The translations under genes and the position numbers were made by a program. A stretch of 6,549 nucleotides of DNA, from the NCBI GenBank assembly GCA_945882005.1, contig CAMCWG010000173.1, positions 1 through 6,549 of the forward strand, read 5' to 3'. The notes beneath the pieces were generated by a model, which saw nothing but the letters and a program-made list of their open reading frames with translations, searched no databases and was not told where the DNA came from. Below, piece by piece: positions 1 through 6,549 of the stretch (the stretch's first letter is position 1; every line of letters starts with the position of its first letter). This DNA is from Bordetella parapertussis. Lineage in GTDB: Bacteria > Pseudomonadota > Gammaproteobacteria > Burkholderiales > Burkholderiaceae_B.

Positions 1-225
1 AACGACGATGGTGTGATCAATGGCTCTCTCGCGCAGAGCTAGGTCGGGCTTGAGTAGTTCGAGTTCAAAGCGAATGCCACGGACTTCCGGTCGGCTCAAA
101 AACGCATGATCAGCAAAGGCTAGATGGTAGGACTCGCCATACTGCTTGGCATCCTCATCCCCATGCGTTGCTGCGATAAATTGTCCAGCTGTTTGTGCGT
201 TATCACGAGGGAGTTTTGGTGCCAT
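1..225 (-). CDS. LOG family (TIGR00730) Rossmann-fold protein, N-terminal 75 residues only
   Basis: An open frame runs from ATG at 225-223 to the left edge with no stop and gives 75 residues beginning MAPKLPRDN. The core from about residue 42 (FLSRPEVRGIRFELELLKP, then ERAIDHTIVV) matches the segment that leads into the first Rossmann strand of TIGR00730 proteins, where 'LELLKP' followed by 'ST/HTIVVFG' is typical. Family members are the so-called lysine decarboxylase-like or LOG proteins. Characterised ones are phosphoribohydrolases that cleave nucleoside monophosphates such as cytokinin ribotides, and PpnN is a bacterial nucleosidase relative. The diagnostic PGGxGTxxE nucleotide-site motif would lie beyond the edge, so the activity cannot be assigned. 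Only a weak AAGG lies just before the start. The gene is divergent from the FAH gene, with 80 bases between the two starts. The family call rests on a short conserved stretch recognised from memory; the reading frame itself is clear. Confidence 0.68.
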   Translation of the reverse strand, partial: MAPKLPRDNAQTAGQFIAATHGDEDAKQYGESYHLAFADHAFLSRPEVRGIRFELELLKPDLALRERAIDHTIVV

Positions 226-305
226 AGCCTTGCCTGAGTGACCAACAGTGGTTTGTGGCCTAATATATTCCAAAAAAGCAGTTCAGCGACTTAAAGGGAA
301 AATAA
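226..305. promoter_or_regulatory. Divergent intergenic region with AT-rich promoter candidate
   Basis: These 80 bases separate two divergent starts and must carry any promoters for both. The only strikingly AT-rich part is 261-269, which includes the palindrome AATATATT (262-269). It gives a TATATT-like -10 on either strand. For the plus strand, GTGACC at 238-243 lies 17 bases before TAATAT at 261-266, a 4/6 and 4/6 match to the sigma-70 boxes. No good -35 is visible for the minus strand. AAAGGGAA at 293-300 is a Shine-Dalgarno-like site for the FAH start. The promoter reading is tentative. Confidence 0.35.
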
Positions 306-1151
306 ATGAAATATCTGAGCTATGTATATCAAGGTCGAACTTCTTTTGGGGTCTTGCGCGATGATCAGACCATCGTCGATCTTGGGTCTCGCTTGGGTGC
401 TGAATATCCGACACTGTTGCAATTGGTACGTAAAAGCGGTTGGGATGCCTCGCGTAAAGTCGTACAGGCGGCCAGTGCCGGAGATTTTAATGAAGCCGAG
501 ATCGAATATCTGCCGCTGTATCTCGAACCCGTCACCGTGCATTGTGTTGGTTTGAACTACGCTGCGCACGCCGCAGAAGCGGGCCATAAGCCTCCAGAGT
601 ATCCACGTACCTTCATTAAGATCCCGGCTGCACTCGTTGCGCACGGACAGGATTTTGAAAAGCCAACCTTGTCGCCTGAGTATGACTTTGAAGGTGAGAT
701 TGCAGTCGTATTGAGTAAAGATGCGCGCAATGTCAAAGCAAAGGACGCTGCACAATATGTTGCCGGTTACACCTGCTTCATGGATGGATCGGTGCGTGAC
801 TATCAGTTTCAGCGTACGCTGGATCAAGGTAAGAACTTTTATCGCTCAAGCTCTATGGGGCCATGTCTGGTCACAGCAGATGAAGTCGGCCCCTTAGATA
901 AGCTTACGATCACGACAAAGGTGGCAGGCGAGGTCATGCAGCATGCTGCCTTTGAGACGATGATTTTTTCGATTCCTGAATTAATCGAATATATCTCTGC
1001 GTTTACAGCGCTCTCTGCTGGCGATGTGATTGCGACGGGTACGCCAGAGGGTGTTGGCTTTAGTCGCACGCCACCTCGCTTCTTGCAATCAGGCGAGATC
1101 GTGGAGGTGATTGTCGATCGCGTCGGTACGCTAAGCAATAAGGTTGTGTAA
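306..1151 (+). CDS. Fumarylacetoacetate hydrolase (FAH) family protein
   Basis: This is a complete 281-residue protein, a normal length for single-domain bacterial FAH enzymes with a short N-terminal region. It is expected to be a cytosolic Mg/Mn-dependent enzyme that acts on a 2-oxo or dioxo acid: C-C hydrolysis, decarboxylation or isomerisation in aromatic, sugar-acid or related catabolism. The fold signatures are all present. VGLNYAAHAAE (81-91) supplies H88 and E91, spaced like the lid His-Glu pair of FAHD1. The metal ligands are E129 and E131 (FEGE) and D160 (FMDGSVRDYQ), K176 lies in QGKNF, and the C-terminal loop ATGTPEGVG spans 243-251. No catalytic residue appears to be missing. The ATG at 306 is preceded by AAAGGGAA with about 5 bases between. 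The gene ends 4 bases before the stop of the convergent methyltransferase gene. The exact substrate cannot be told from sequence, and no pathway partners are adjacent, so only the family is assigned. Confidence 0.92.
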   Translation: MKYLSYVYQGRTSFGVLRDDQTIVDLGSRLGAEYPTLLQLVRKSGWDASRKVVQAASAGDFNEAEIEYLPLYLEPVTVHCVGLNYAAHAAEAGHKPPEYPRTFIKIPAALVAHGQDFEKPTLSPEYDFEGEIAVVLSKDARNVKAKDAAQYVAGYTCFMDGSVRDYQFQRTLDQGKNFYRSSSMGPCLVTADEVGPLDKLTITTKVAGEVMQHAAFETMIFSIPELIEYISAFTALSAGDVIATGTPEGVGFSRTPPRFLQSGEIVEVIVDRVGTLSNKVV

Positions 1152-1155
1152 GACT

Positions 1156-2010
1156 TTAGCTCCCAAAGGTGGCCAAGAGATCCCAGTGCCCGATGGTGCA
1201 AGCCTGGGCCTCTTGACGAGCAACCTTCCACGAGGCAAGCGTGGCGGCATCGAGCAGGCCTGTTTCACCTACAGCCTGCGCGCTACCCGTGGCTAAGGCG
1301 TGGATCAGCTCAGCGTCGTGGGTTTGGTCGAGCTCCCAAGGGCTCGGGGCAATGCTCACTTGAAACCCAAAGTCCAGGAGGCGTCGCTGCATGATGTCGA
1401 CCGCCCTCGGACCTGCCGCTAACCCAAATCCTTTATCTGTCGCTTGGTGTGCATGAAACGCGCGCAGCGCCTCTTCGTCAGCGGGGTGCTTGGGCATCCA
1501 TTGCTCAGTGCCGTCGTAGGTCAGCACGGTATAGAACGGGGTGCACAGAGCCGAACAAAAACGTTCGAGCCAAGGCTCAGCAACAAGATCAAAGAACGCA
1601 GCTGCTGTGAGTAAATCAGCGGGTTGCTCGAGAATCGTTTCGATATTCTTAGACAAATCTGTACATAGAAAATCGACTTGAATGCGTTTGCCTGCTTTTT
1701 TTAGGTGCAAGGCTGTATCGGTATTTGACTCAGTGGTGTCAGCCCAAGCCTTGAGTGCAAGACGTGCCGCCTCGATCAATTTGGGGTCATAGTCAATGAG
1801 TGTCCAGTGCTGATCCCCGTCTAGATGGGGCGCGAGTCCGCGCAGGTTAGATCCAGTACCGGAGCCAAGATCAATGATCCGCAGAGGGTGGGTAGCGTTG
1901 GTACGCGAATCCGTCAGCAAGGCATTGAGCTGCTTGCGTAGGGCTAGATTGGTTGACCGATGATCTGCGGGTTCACGCATTGCCAACCACTGAGATGAAA
2001 ATTCGCTCAT
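1156..2010 (-). CDS. Class I SAM-dependent methyltransferase
   Basis: This 284-residue soluble protein carries a clear SAM-binding Rossmann core. Motif I is [11 protein letters not shown] (45-55, D47 and the G49/G51/G53 loop), followed by LIDYDP (71-76), whose D73 would bind the ribose hydroxyls. A motif IV-like region lies near [15 protein letters not shown] (131-145). The second half, with VLTYDG (162-167), the KGFGLAAGP stretch (183-191) and GHWDLLATF near the end, resembles an uncharacterised methyltransferase family that I remember from alphaproteobacterial clusters with pterin-synthase-like, glycosyltransferase and RibA-like genes. That match is from memory. The acceptor (sugar, pteridine or lipid) is unknown. 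The gene is the last of a three-gene operon. Its ATG overlaps the TGA of the ABC exporter gene (ATGA, 2010-2007), and there is no strong Shine-Dalgarno site, so translation is probably coupled. Its 3' end faces the FAH gene with a 4-base gap. The enzyme class is secure; the substrate is not. Confidence 0.9.
   Translation of the reverse strand: MSEFSSQWLAMREPADHRSTNLALRKQLNALLTDSRTNATHPLRIIDLGSGTGSNLRGLAPHLDGDQHWTLIDYDPKLIEAARLALKAWADTTESNTDTALHLKKAGKRIQVDFLCTDLSKNIETILEQPADLLTAAAFFDLVAEPWLERFCSALCTPFYTVLTYDGTEQWMPKHPADEEALRAFHAHQATDKGFGLAAGPRAVDIMQRRLLDFGFQVSIAPSPWELDQTHDAELIHALATGSAQAVGETGLLDAATLASWKVARQEAQACTIGHWDLLATFGS
1174..1215. repeat. Imperfect inverted repeat at the convergent gene junction
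   Basis: CAAGAG (1174-1179) and CCCAG (1182-1186) pair with CTGGG (1204-1208) and CTCTTG (1210-1215). This gives an 11-pair stem with a small 2x1 internal loop, and TGC/GCA (1187-1189 with 1198-1200) could extend it towards the loop. It lies 22 bases after the FAH stop and inside the last codons of the methyltransferase gene. No T-run follows on the plus strand, so it is not a standard intrinsic terminator. It might stabilise or attenuate the FAH transcript, or simply reflect coding sequence. Confidence 0.4.
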
Positions 2011-3776
2011 GCAGGACTCTTTGATTTATTTTCGTTGAACTGGGCGTTGACGATTTCAGTGAAGCGACCGTTTCGCGCGTACAAGGTATCGAACGAACCC
2101 GTCTCAAGCACACGTCCAGCTTCCATCACCATGATCATATCGGCATGTCGTATTGTGCTCAGTCGATGTGCAATGACAAGCGTCGTGCGGTTGCGGGTCA
2201 CTTCCTCTAGCGCTTCCATCAACTTGAGTTCTGTCGTTCCATCCAAGGCGCTCGTGGCTTCATCTAGAATTAGAATAGGCGGATCTTTCAGGATGACGCG
2301 TGCAATAGACAGGCGCTGGCGTTCGCCCCCCGAAAGTGCCCGGCCGCGTTCGCCGATGTTTGTCTCTAGCCCCTGGGGTTGGCGTTCAATGAATTCAAGC
2401 GCCTGGGCGCGTGCGCAGGCTTGCAGCAACTGTTCGTCTGTTGCATCTGGGCTGCCAATACGCAGGTTTTCCGCGATAGAACGATTCAAGAGCAGGGGTT
2501 CTTGAAAGACAACACCAATGTTTCGACGTAGTGCGGTGAGCTGATAGCGGCGAATATCTTGATCATCAACGGTGATCAGGCCCGTCTGCGGATCGAAAGC
2601 TCGATACAAAAGGCTGAGAGCCGTTGTTTTACCGGCACCCGAGGCGCCCACTAGGGCAATTGTTTGTCCGGGTTGTATGGTGAAATTCAAGTTGTCGATA
2701 GCGACGCGTTTGCCATCGTACGAGAACGACACATCTTTAAAGGCGATCTTACCGATGAGGCGACCCGGGTCGATGGCGTCTGCCGAATCGCGAATGAGGG
2801 GATGTGTATCCAATACTTCAAAAAAATCTCGGAGCTTGGGAGCATCCATCGCAAGTTTGTTAATGAAAGATACGACCTGCTCAAGCTTACCGATGATTAA
2901 GCTGGCAAAGGCAATAAATGTAACGATTTCACCAACGCTGATGAGATCTAGCGTGAAGAGCCACGCCCCGAGTACGACAATACATAAAATGGTGAGCGTC
3001 GTGGCCGAACGAGTCAGCACCGTCATGACTGCCCACCAAGACAGCACGGGGAGTTGAGCGTTCAGTACCCGTCGGCTAATCCCTCTGAGGCTTTCGACTT
3101 CATACTTGACGCGCGCAAAGCTTTGTACGAGGGCCACGTTGCCCAATGTATCGGAGGCACGCTCTGCTAGATCAGAGTGGTGTGATTCAACTTGCCCTTG
3201 TAGAGCTTGTGTGCGATTTAGGATGAAGTGCGTTAATAACGCGAAAATCACACATAGAACGATTAAGACCCAGGCAAGGCGCCAGTTGATGTAGAGGGCG
3301 ACCGGTATTAAAACAATCAGGGAGACTAAGGCAGCTAAGTTATCCCGAAAAAAGCTAAGCCATAACCACCATAGGGTGTCTGTGCCCTGCACCATCACTT
3401 TCATTGCACGACCAGAATGTGTACGCGAGTGTTGTGAAAGGGGAAGTAGCAAAACATGTTCGAAGTAATCGGCGAGTACAGCATGTCTGCGACGGTGTGC
3501 AAGTCGGTCTGCAAGTAGCGCAATCGATGCGCCTGCAGCAATTGTGAAAAGTCCAAATCCTCCCCAGGCTAATAAAAGCGGTACGACGCGATCCCAAAGC
3601 TGGCCTGTCGACTCGGTTGTGCTTTTTGAAAGAGTGTCAATGACGCGCCCGAACAAAATAGGTTCTGCAAACAAGGCGATCGCCAAGCAGACGTTGGTCA
3701 CGGCCAAGCCCCAGCCTGTGCGCTGGTCTGGTCCGAGCTGGCGCAAGACGCGACCGTAGAGCGCAACGAGCGTCAT
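2007..3776 (-). CDS. ndvA: NdvA/ChvA-like glucan ABC exporter (fused permease-ATPase)
   Basis: This 589-residue half-transporter should act as a homodimer in the inner membrane and use ATP to export a glycan. An N-terminal type IV exporter membrane domain (about 20-310) has roughly six hydrophobic segments, near 22-43, 65-88, 142-162, 166-186, 258-281 and 284-298. A C-terminal ATPase domain (about 343-580) follows. Its motifs are complete: Walker [10 protein letters not shown] (377-385), Q-loop Q425, signature LSGGE (481-485), Walker B ILILDE (501-506, catalytic E506), D-loop SALD (509-512) and H-loop H547. Length and start (YGRVLRQLG, then [13 protein letters not shown]) match NdvA/ChvA, the exporters of cyclic beta-1,2-glucan in rhizobia and Agrobacterium. 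MsbA-like lipid exporters share the architecture but not this N-terminus. The ATG overlaps the stop of the glucosyltransferase gene by 4 bases, and its own stop overlaps the methyltransferase start in the same way. No NdvB-type giant synthase is present in the window, so the cargo may differ from that of true NdvA and the symbol is provisional. Confidence 0.85.
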   Translation of the reverse strand: MTLVALYGRVLRQLGPDQRTGWGLAVTNVCLAIALFAEPILFGRVIDTLSKSTTESTGQLWDRVVPLLLAWGGFGLFTIAAGASIALLADRLAHRRRHAVLADYFEHVLLLPLSQHSRTHSGRAMKVMVQGTDTLWWLWLSFFRDNLAALVSLIVLIPVALYINWRLAWVLIVLCVIFALLTHFILNRTQALQGQVESHHSDLAERASDTLGNVALVQSFARVKYEVESLRGISRRVLNAQLPVLSWWAVMTVLTRSATTLTILCIVVLGAWLFTLDLISVGEIVTFIAFASLIIGKLEQVVSFINKLAMDAPKLRDFFEVLDTHPLIRDSADAIDPGRLIGKIAFKDVSFSYDGKRVAIDNLNFTIQPGQTIALVGASGAGKTTALSLLYRAFDPQTGLITVDDQDIRRYQLTALRRNIGVVFQEPLLLNRSIAENLRIGSPDATDEQLLQACARAQALEFIERQPQGLETNIGERGRALSGGERQRLSIARVILKDPPILILDEATSALDGTTELKLMEALEEVTRNRTTLVIAHRLSTIRHADMIMVMEAGRVLETGSFDTLYARNGRFTEIVNAQFNENKSKSPA

Positions 3777-5545
3777 GTGAGGGCCCGTAGGTGCAAGGAC
3801 TTGAGCGCTTCGGGTGGATCGATTTCTTCAGGGAGGCTCAACAGCCTATGTCGGATGAGTGTGGCTCCAAAGTACGGTAGCGAAGTTAAGACGGCAATCG
3901 GAACAGACAGGGCAAGGCCGCCGAGAGCGAAAAAAGAATAGGGCAAGAGATGCGGGTGTGACATCAGTAATCCGAATACCCCTGCAAGCCCTAAAACAGT
4001 GTGCGGCCAAAATTGTTTGATTGCAGTACTCAACGGGATAGAGTGGTCATCGCGCGCCTGGGCACCCCAGCCGGCCTTTTTACCGAAGGCCAGACCTGTC
4101 ATAAACATCGTATGGTTCAGCCAGGTGATGGGGGTCATCAAAATGGAAAAAACCATCTCTAAGGTGAAGCCGGTTGCAAAGCGCCAGCCACCACCAAAAC
4201 GCTTGCGTTCACTTGAGCGCGAGATTACATCTGCTGCACCTGCAATTTTGGGGAGGTACCACATGGTTAAGGTTGCAATCATCAAGATAACGCCGTAGGA
4301 ACCTCGCATGATTTGGCTGGGGTCAGGGCTGAAACAGGCACTAACAATACCGAGTGCGAGTAATGCGATCCAGGCAGGAGACCCTAAAAACATAAAGATT
4401 GCAACGCACAGTTGATAGCGACTCATAAAGAGTAGGCCTGGCAAACGAAGCAAGTGAACATACTGCAGATTGCCTTCACACCAACGCAGATCACGACGAA
4501 CGTATTCGACGAGTGTGGGTGGGTTTTCTTCCCAGCTTTCATCTTCTTGCGGGATGACTCTCACATCAAAGCCGGCCTTACGCATCAGCACCGCTTCGAT
4601 TTGATCGTGGCTCAAAATATGGCGGGTTGTACCGTTTGGACCAGGCAGAGACGGTAGCTCGCAATGCGCAATAAACGGGGCGAGACGAATCGCGGCATTG
4701 TGTCCCCAGTAGGGCCCACAATCGGATTGCCACCAGGCTGAGCCCATAGTGTATGAGCGCATACCGAGTCGCATCCCGTACTGAAACAGTCGCGTGAAGC
4801 CGCTGGTTGAGGGGAGTCCGACGACCAACCCCTGGAGAATCCCGAGCTTTGGCGTGGCTTGCATGATTCGGATCAAGCGCATGATCGCTTTACCCGTCAT
4901 AAAACTATCTGCATCAAGCGTGATAGCGATCTCGTGCTGGCCGCCCCAGCGCTCGCAAAAGTCAGCAATATTGCCAGCTTTGTAGCCCTTGTTGTCGCTG
5001 CGTCTACGGTAGGTGATGGCAATGCTCTGCTTCCAGCGGGATTGCATCGCGTCGAAACAGGCTTGCTCTTGCTGGCCTATCTGCTGGTTGTCCGTGTCGC
5101 TCAATACATACAAATGAATGTGTGGGGCGATCTCTGATCCCTTCAAACCAGCCAACATGACCTCGATGTTACGCTCGAGTCGCTCGGGTGTTTCATTGCG
5201 GATACAAAGCAACAGTGCGGTCGATAGAGTGATTGGCGCTGAGCTGTTTGCATGCAAGGCGTCGGGCACGACTAACGCTAAGGGCTCCCGAACGAAGCGG
5301 CAGATAATAAAACCAATCGTTGCATTCCAGAAACCGATCACCATCCAGGGCAGCGTTAAGGCAAACAGGATGAGTATGGCGACGTGTACCGGCAGAGGAA
5401 CTGCGGGCCCGAGTGCGCGGTGCATGAGCCACACTAAGAAAACGAACGTACTTATGGCAAGCGTCGCGAACAGAATTCGGCGCAGTTGAATTGCAGGTAC
5501 TGTGGGGTTGTTCACAAAATTTCCAAACGAACGACGAGCGCTCAC
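3773..5545 (-). CDS. opgH: OpgH/MdoH-like membrane glucan glucosyltransferase (GT2)
   Basis: This 590-residue processive family 2 glycosyltransferase probably polymerises glucose from UDP-glucose at the inner membrane. Two or three hydrophobic segments (about 22-43 and 52-82) precede a cytosolic catalytic domain (about 105-370), and several more follow (near 379-405, 412-431, 458-486, 512-530 and 534-563). GT2 motifs: D150 in YVLSDTDN, the DxD pair D211/D213 in TLDADS, the putative catalytic base D324 in LSHDQ, and R351xxR354W355, the counterpart of Qxx[14 protein letters not shown] (190-201) and YWGHNAAIR (279-287) are OpgH hallmarks. It lacks the long N-terminal extension of E. coli OpgH (about 850 residues) and resembles the shorter alphaproteobacterial forms. 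No OpgG partner is visible. The start is uncertain. GTG 5545 follows an in-frame TAA directly and has no Shine-Dalgarno site; GTG at 5515 (residue 11) has a weak GGAAA before it. It is the first gene of the operon and overlaps the ABC gene by 4 bases. Confidence 0.86.
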   Translation of the reverse strand: MSARRSFGNFVNNPTVPAIQLRRILFATLAISTFVFLVWLMHRALGPAVPLPVHVAILILFALTLPWMVIGFWNATIGFIICRFVREPLALVVPDALHANSSAPITLSTALLLCIRNETPERLERNIEVMLAGLKGSEIAPHIHLYVLSDTDNQQIGQQEQACFDAMQSRWKQSIAITYRRRSDNKGYKAGNIADFCERWGGQHEIAITLDADSFMTGKAIMRLIRIMQATPKLGILQGLVVGLPSTSGFTRLFQYGMRLGMRSYTMGSAWWQSDCGPYWGHNAAIRLAPFIAHCELPSLPGPNGTTRHILSHDQIEAVLMRKAGFDVRVIPQEDESWEENPPTLVEYVRRDLRWCEGNLQYVHLLRLPGLLFMSRYQLCVAIFMFLGSPAWIALLALGIVSACFSPDPSQIMRGSYGVILMIATLTMWYLPKIAGAADVISRSSERKRFGGGWRFATGFTLEMVFSILMTPITWLNHTMFMTGLAFGKKAGWGAQARDDHSIPLSTAIKQFWPHTVLGLAGVFGLLMSHPHLLPYSFFALGGLALSVPIAVLTSLPYFGATLIRHRLLSLPEEIDPPEALKSLHLRALT

Positions 5546-5620
5546 TTATACTGTCGGTGCATGCTTGTGGAGTATAGGGCACATACCTGCCGCTCATTGA
5601 TAAAACCCCAGGAAGGCCTC
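5546..5620. promoter_or_regulatory. Divergent spacer with symmetric TATACT/AGTATA dyad
   Basis: This 75-base spacer lies between the divergent glucosyltransferase and dehydrogenase starts. TATACT (5547-5552) and AGTATA (5571-5576) form an inverted repeat centred exactly on the palindrome GCATGC (5559-5564). Each arm reads as a 5/6 match to a sigma-70 -10 box, one on each strand. The plus-strand box would feed the dehydrogenase and the minus-strand box the glucan operon. Matching -35 hexamers are poor on both sides (CAAACG and CAATGA at 17-base spacing), so activator control or a different sigma factor is possible. A Shine-Dalgarno-like AGGAAGG at 5610-5616 serves GTG 5621. Confidence 0.42.
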
Positions 5621-6549
5621 GTGGCATCCCCGCAAACGAATTTATCTACCTCGCTAGACGCGATGGCCCTTTGGTATGTTGCTCCTGGCGCCGTGGCGCT
5701 GCAGAAGGAGTTGTTGTCACCGTGCGGATCTGATCAGGTACAGGTGCGGTCTGTATTTAGTGCTCTGAGTCGCGGAACCGAATCTCTTGTGTTTCGAGGT
5801 GAGGTACCTGAGGCAGAGTATGAGCGTATGCGGGCACCTTTCATGGGGGGCGCCTTTCCCTTCCCAGTGAAGTATGGCTACGCGAACGTCGGTCAAGTTC
5901 AGACGGGTTCCCCAGGCCTAATCGGCAGATGGGTGTTTAGCCTCACGCCACACCAAGATATTTTTAATGCTCCAGCCGATTCCGTCTCGCTCATTCCCGA
6001 AGGGGTTCCGCCAATGCGGGCCGTATTAGCGGCGAACATGGAAACCGCCTTGAATGCGGTTTGGGACGCAAAGGTTGGGCCGGGCGATCGTATTGTGATT
6101 GTGGGTGGTGGTGTGGTGGGGTGTCTGATTGCCTTTTTGTGTGGTCATCTCCCGGGGGCTAGCGTTACCTTGGTAGACATTAATCCAGAGCGCTGCGTCA
6201 CAGCAAAGGCCTTGGGTGTCAGCTTTGCACAGCCTGGTGATGCTCCAACAGATTGTGACCTTGTATTTCACTGCAGTGCAACGCAAGCTGGCTTAGCCAC
6301 CGCACTCGGCTTGGCAGGCGAAGAGGCAACTGTGCTGGAACTGAGTTGGTACGGTTCCAAGAGCGTGCTTGCGCCTCTTGGAGGCGCGTTCCACAGCCGT
6401 CAGTTGCGTTTGCAATCTAGTCAGGTCGGACACGTTTCTGGATCGCGCAGACCGCGTTGGACGTACAAGCGCCGTTTGGGTGCTGCGCTGACTATGCTTA
6501 ATGACGCGAGGCTCGATGTCTTACTCGCCGAGCCGATTAAATTTCTTGA
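5621..6549 (+). CDS. Zinc-less medium-chain dehydrogenase/reductase, C-terminus beyond window
   Basis: This is 309 codons open to the right edge; the TGA at 6547-6549 is out of frame. The protein is an MDR-superfamily oxidoreductase, annotated in relatives as 'zinc-binding alcohol dehydrogenase'. An N-terminal GroES-like domain (about 15-135) is followed by a Rossmann domain with VGGGVVG (161-167). D186 at the end of the second strand (LVDIN) favours NAD over NADP. The zinc sites are gone: the catalytic Cys region reads SALSRGTE (47-54), the GHE motif reads GYA (86-88), and the four-Cys structural loop is absent. SRGTE and GYxxVG recall BchC-type dehydrogenases. HSRQLRL and SSQVGHV near residues 265-283 match a family I remember beside 6-pyruvoyl-tetrahydropterin-synthase-like genes. 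GTG 5621 is chosen for the AGGAAGG site 4 bases upstream. ATG 5663 (residue 15) lies closer to where conservation begins but lacks a ribosome site, and an in-frame ATG at 5561 would add 20 unconvincing residues. The gene is divergent from the glucan operon; its substrate is unknown. Confidence 0.85.
   Translation, partial: MASPQTNLSTSLDAMALWYVAPGAVALQKELLSPCGSDQVQVRSVFSALSRGTESLVFRGEVPEAEYERMRAPFMGGAFPFPVKYGYANVGQVQTGSPGLIGRWVFSLTPHQDIFNAPADSVSLIPEGVPPMRAVLAANMETALNAVWDAKVGPGDRIVIVGGGVVGCLIAFLCGHLPGASVTLVDINPERCVTAKALGVSFAQPGDAPTDCDLVFHCSATQAGLATALGLAGEEATVLELSWYGSKSVLAPLGGAFHSRQLRLQSSQVGHVSGSRRPRWTYKRRLGAALTMLNDARLDVLLAEPIKFL

Noticed and set aside
291..827. 178-codon open frame on the minus strand
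   Set aside because: It lies wholly antisense to the well-supported FAH gene, shows no recognisable domain, and its composition is rich in Cys, Ile, Phe and Arg, as expected of a shadow frame.
839..1231. 130-codon minus-strand frame across the FAH/methyltransferase junction
   Set aside because: It overlaps two real genes, has no family signal and no ribosome site that would support it.
2035..3057. Plus-strand frames of 156 and 161 codons opposite the ABC exporter
   Set aside because: They are antisense to conserved ATPase and membrane motifs, and rich in Ser, Arg and Pro as typical mirror frames are.
5597..5602. TTGATA as a -35 box for the dehydrogenase
   Set aside because: No acceptable -10 box lies 16-18 bases downstream, and the resulting transcript would begin inside or after the start codon.
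5193..5627. 144-codon minus-strand frame covering the divergent spacer
   Set aside because: It overlaps the glucosyltransferase N-terminus in another frame and gives a Ser/Arg/Cys-rich, unrecognisable protein.
6026..6286. 86-codon minus-strand frame inside the dehydrogenase
   Set aside because: It is antisense to the Rossmann domain, and its His/Thr/Asn-rich stretch is only the complement of the Gly/Val codons of the GGGVVG motif.
6547..6549. TGA at the very end as the stop of the dehydrogenase
   Set aside because: Counting from GTG 5621, the last full codon ends at 6547, so this TGA is out of frame and the gene continues past the edge.

Overview
This 6.5 kb window looks like chromosomal DNA of a Gram-negative proteobacterium. 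An alphaproteobacterium is my best guess: the ABC exporter is of the NdvA/ChvA (cyclic glucan exporter) type, and the dehydrogenase and methyltransferase resemble proteins I recall from alphaproteobacterial pteridine-type clusters. Base composition looks roughly balanced, slightly GC-rich by eye. There are no rRNA or tRNA genes, insertion sequences, CRISPR arrays or phage genes. Coding density is very high, and no gap without a gene exceeds about 80 bases.

Layout from left to right. (1) The first 225 bases hold the N-terminal part of a LOG/TIGR00730 Rossmann-fold protein on the minus strand, cut by the window edge. (2) An 80-base AT-rich divergent spacer follows. (3) A complete fumarylacetoacetate hydrolase (FAH) family enzyme lies on the plus strand (306-1151). 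(4) Converging on it with a gap of only 4 bases is a minus-strand operon of three genes, transcribed right to left: an OpgH/MdoH-like membrane glucosyltransferase (5545-3773), an NdvA/ChvA-like ABC exporter with fused membrane and ATPase domains (3776-2007), and a class I SAM-dependent methyltransferase (2010-1156). Both junctions are 4-base ATGA overlaps, so the three proteins are probably translationally coupled. (5) A 75-base spacer (5546-5620) carries a symmetric dyad with -10-like boxes on both strands. (6) A medium-chain dehydrogenase/reductase begins on the plus strand at GTG 5621 and runs off the right edge. It has lost the usual zinc ligands.

How they may work together. The glucosyltransferase would build a glucan-like chain at the inner membrane, the ABC protein would export that chain or a linked product, and the cytosolic methyltransferase would modify a precursor or product. 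The divergent dehydrogenase may supply or reduce a small-molecule substrate. The most interesting point is the pairing of an OpgH-type synthase, which in Escherichia coli needs no known ABC exporter, with an NdvA-type exporter and a methyltransferase, next to a zinc-less dehydrogenase. From memory, relatives of the dehydrogenase and methyltransferase occur together with pterin synthase-like, glycosyltransferase and RibA-like genes. If those genes lie just past the right edge, this could be part of a modified glycan or glycosylated-pteridine system. That last step is inference. The FAH enzyme and the LOG protein are probably unrelated housekeeping or catabolic neighbours.
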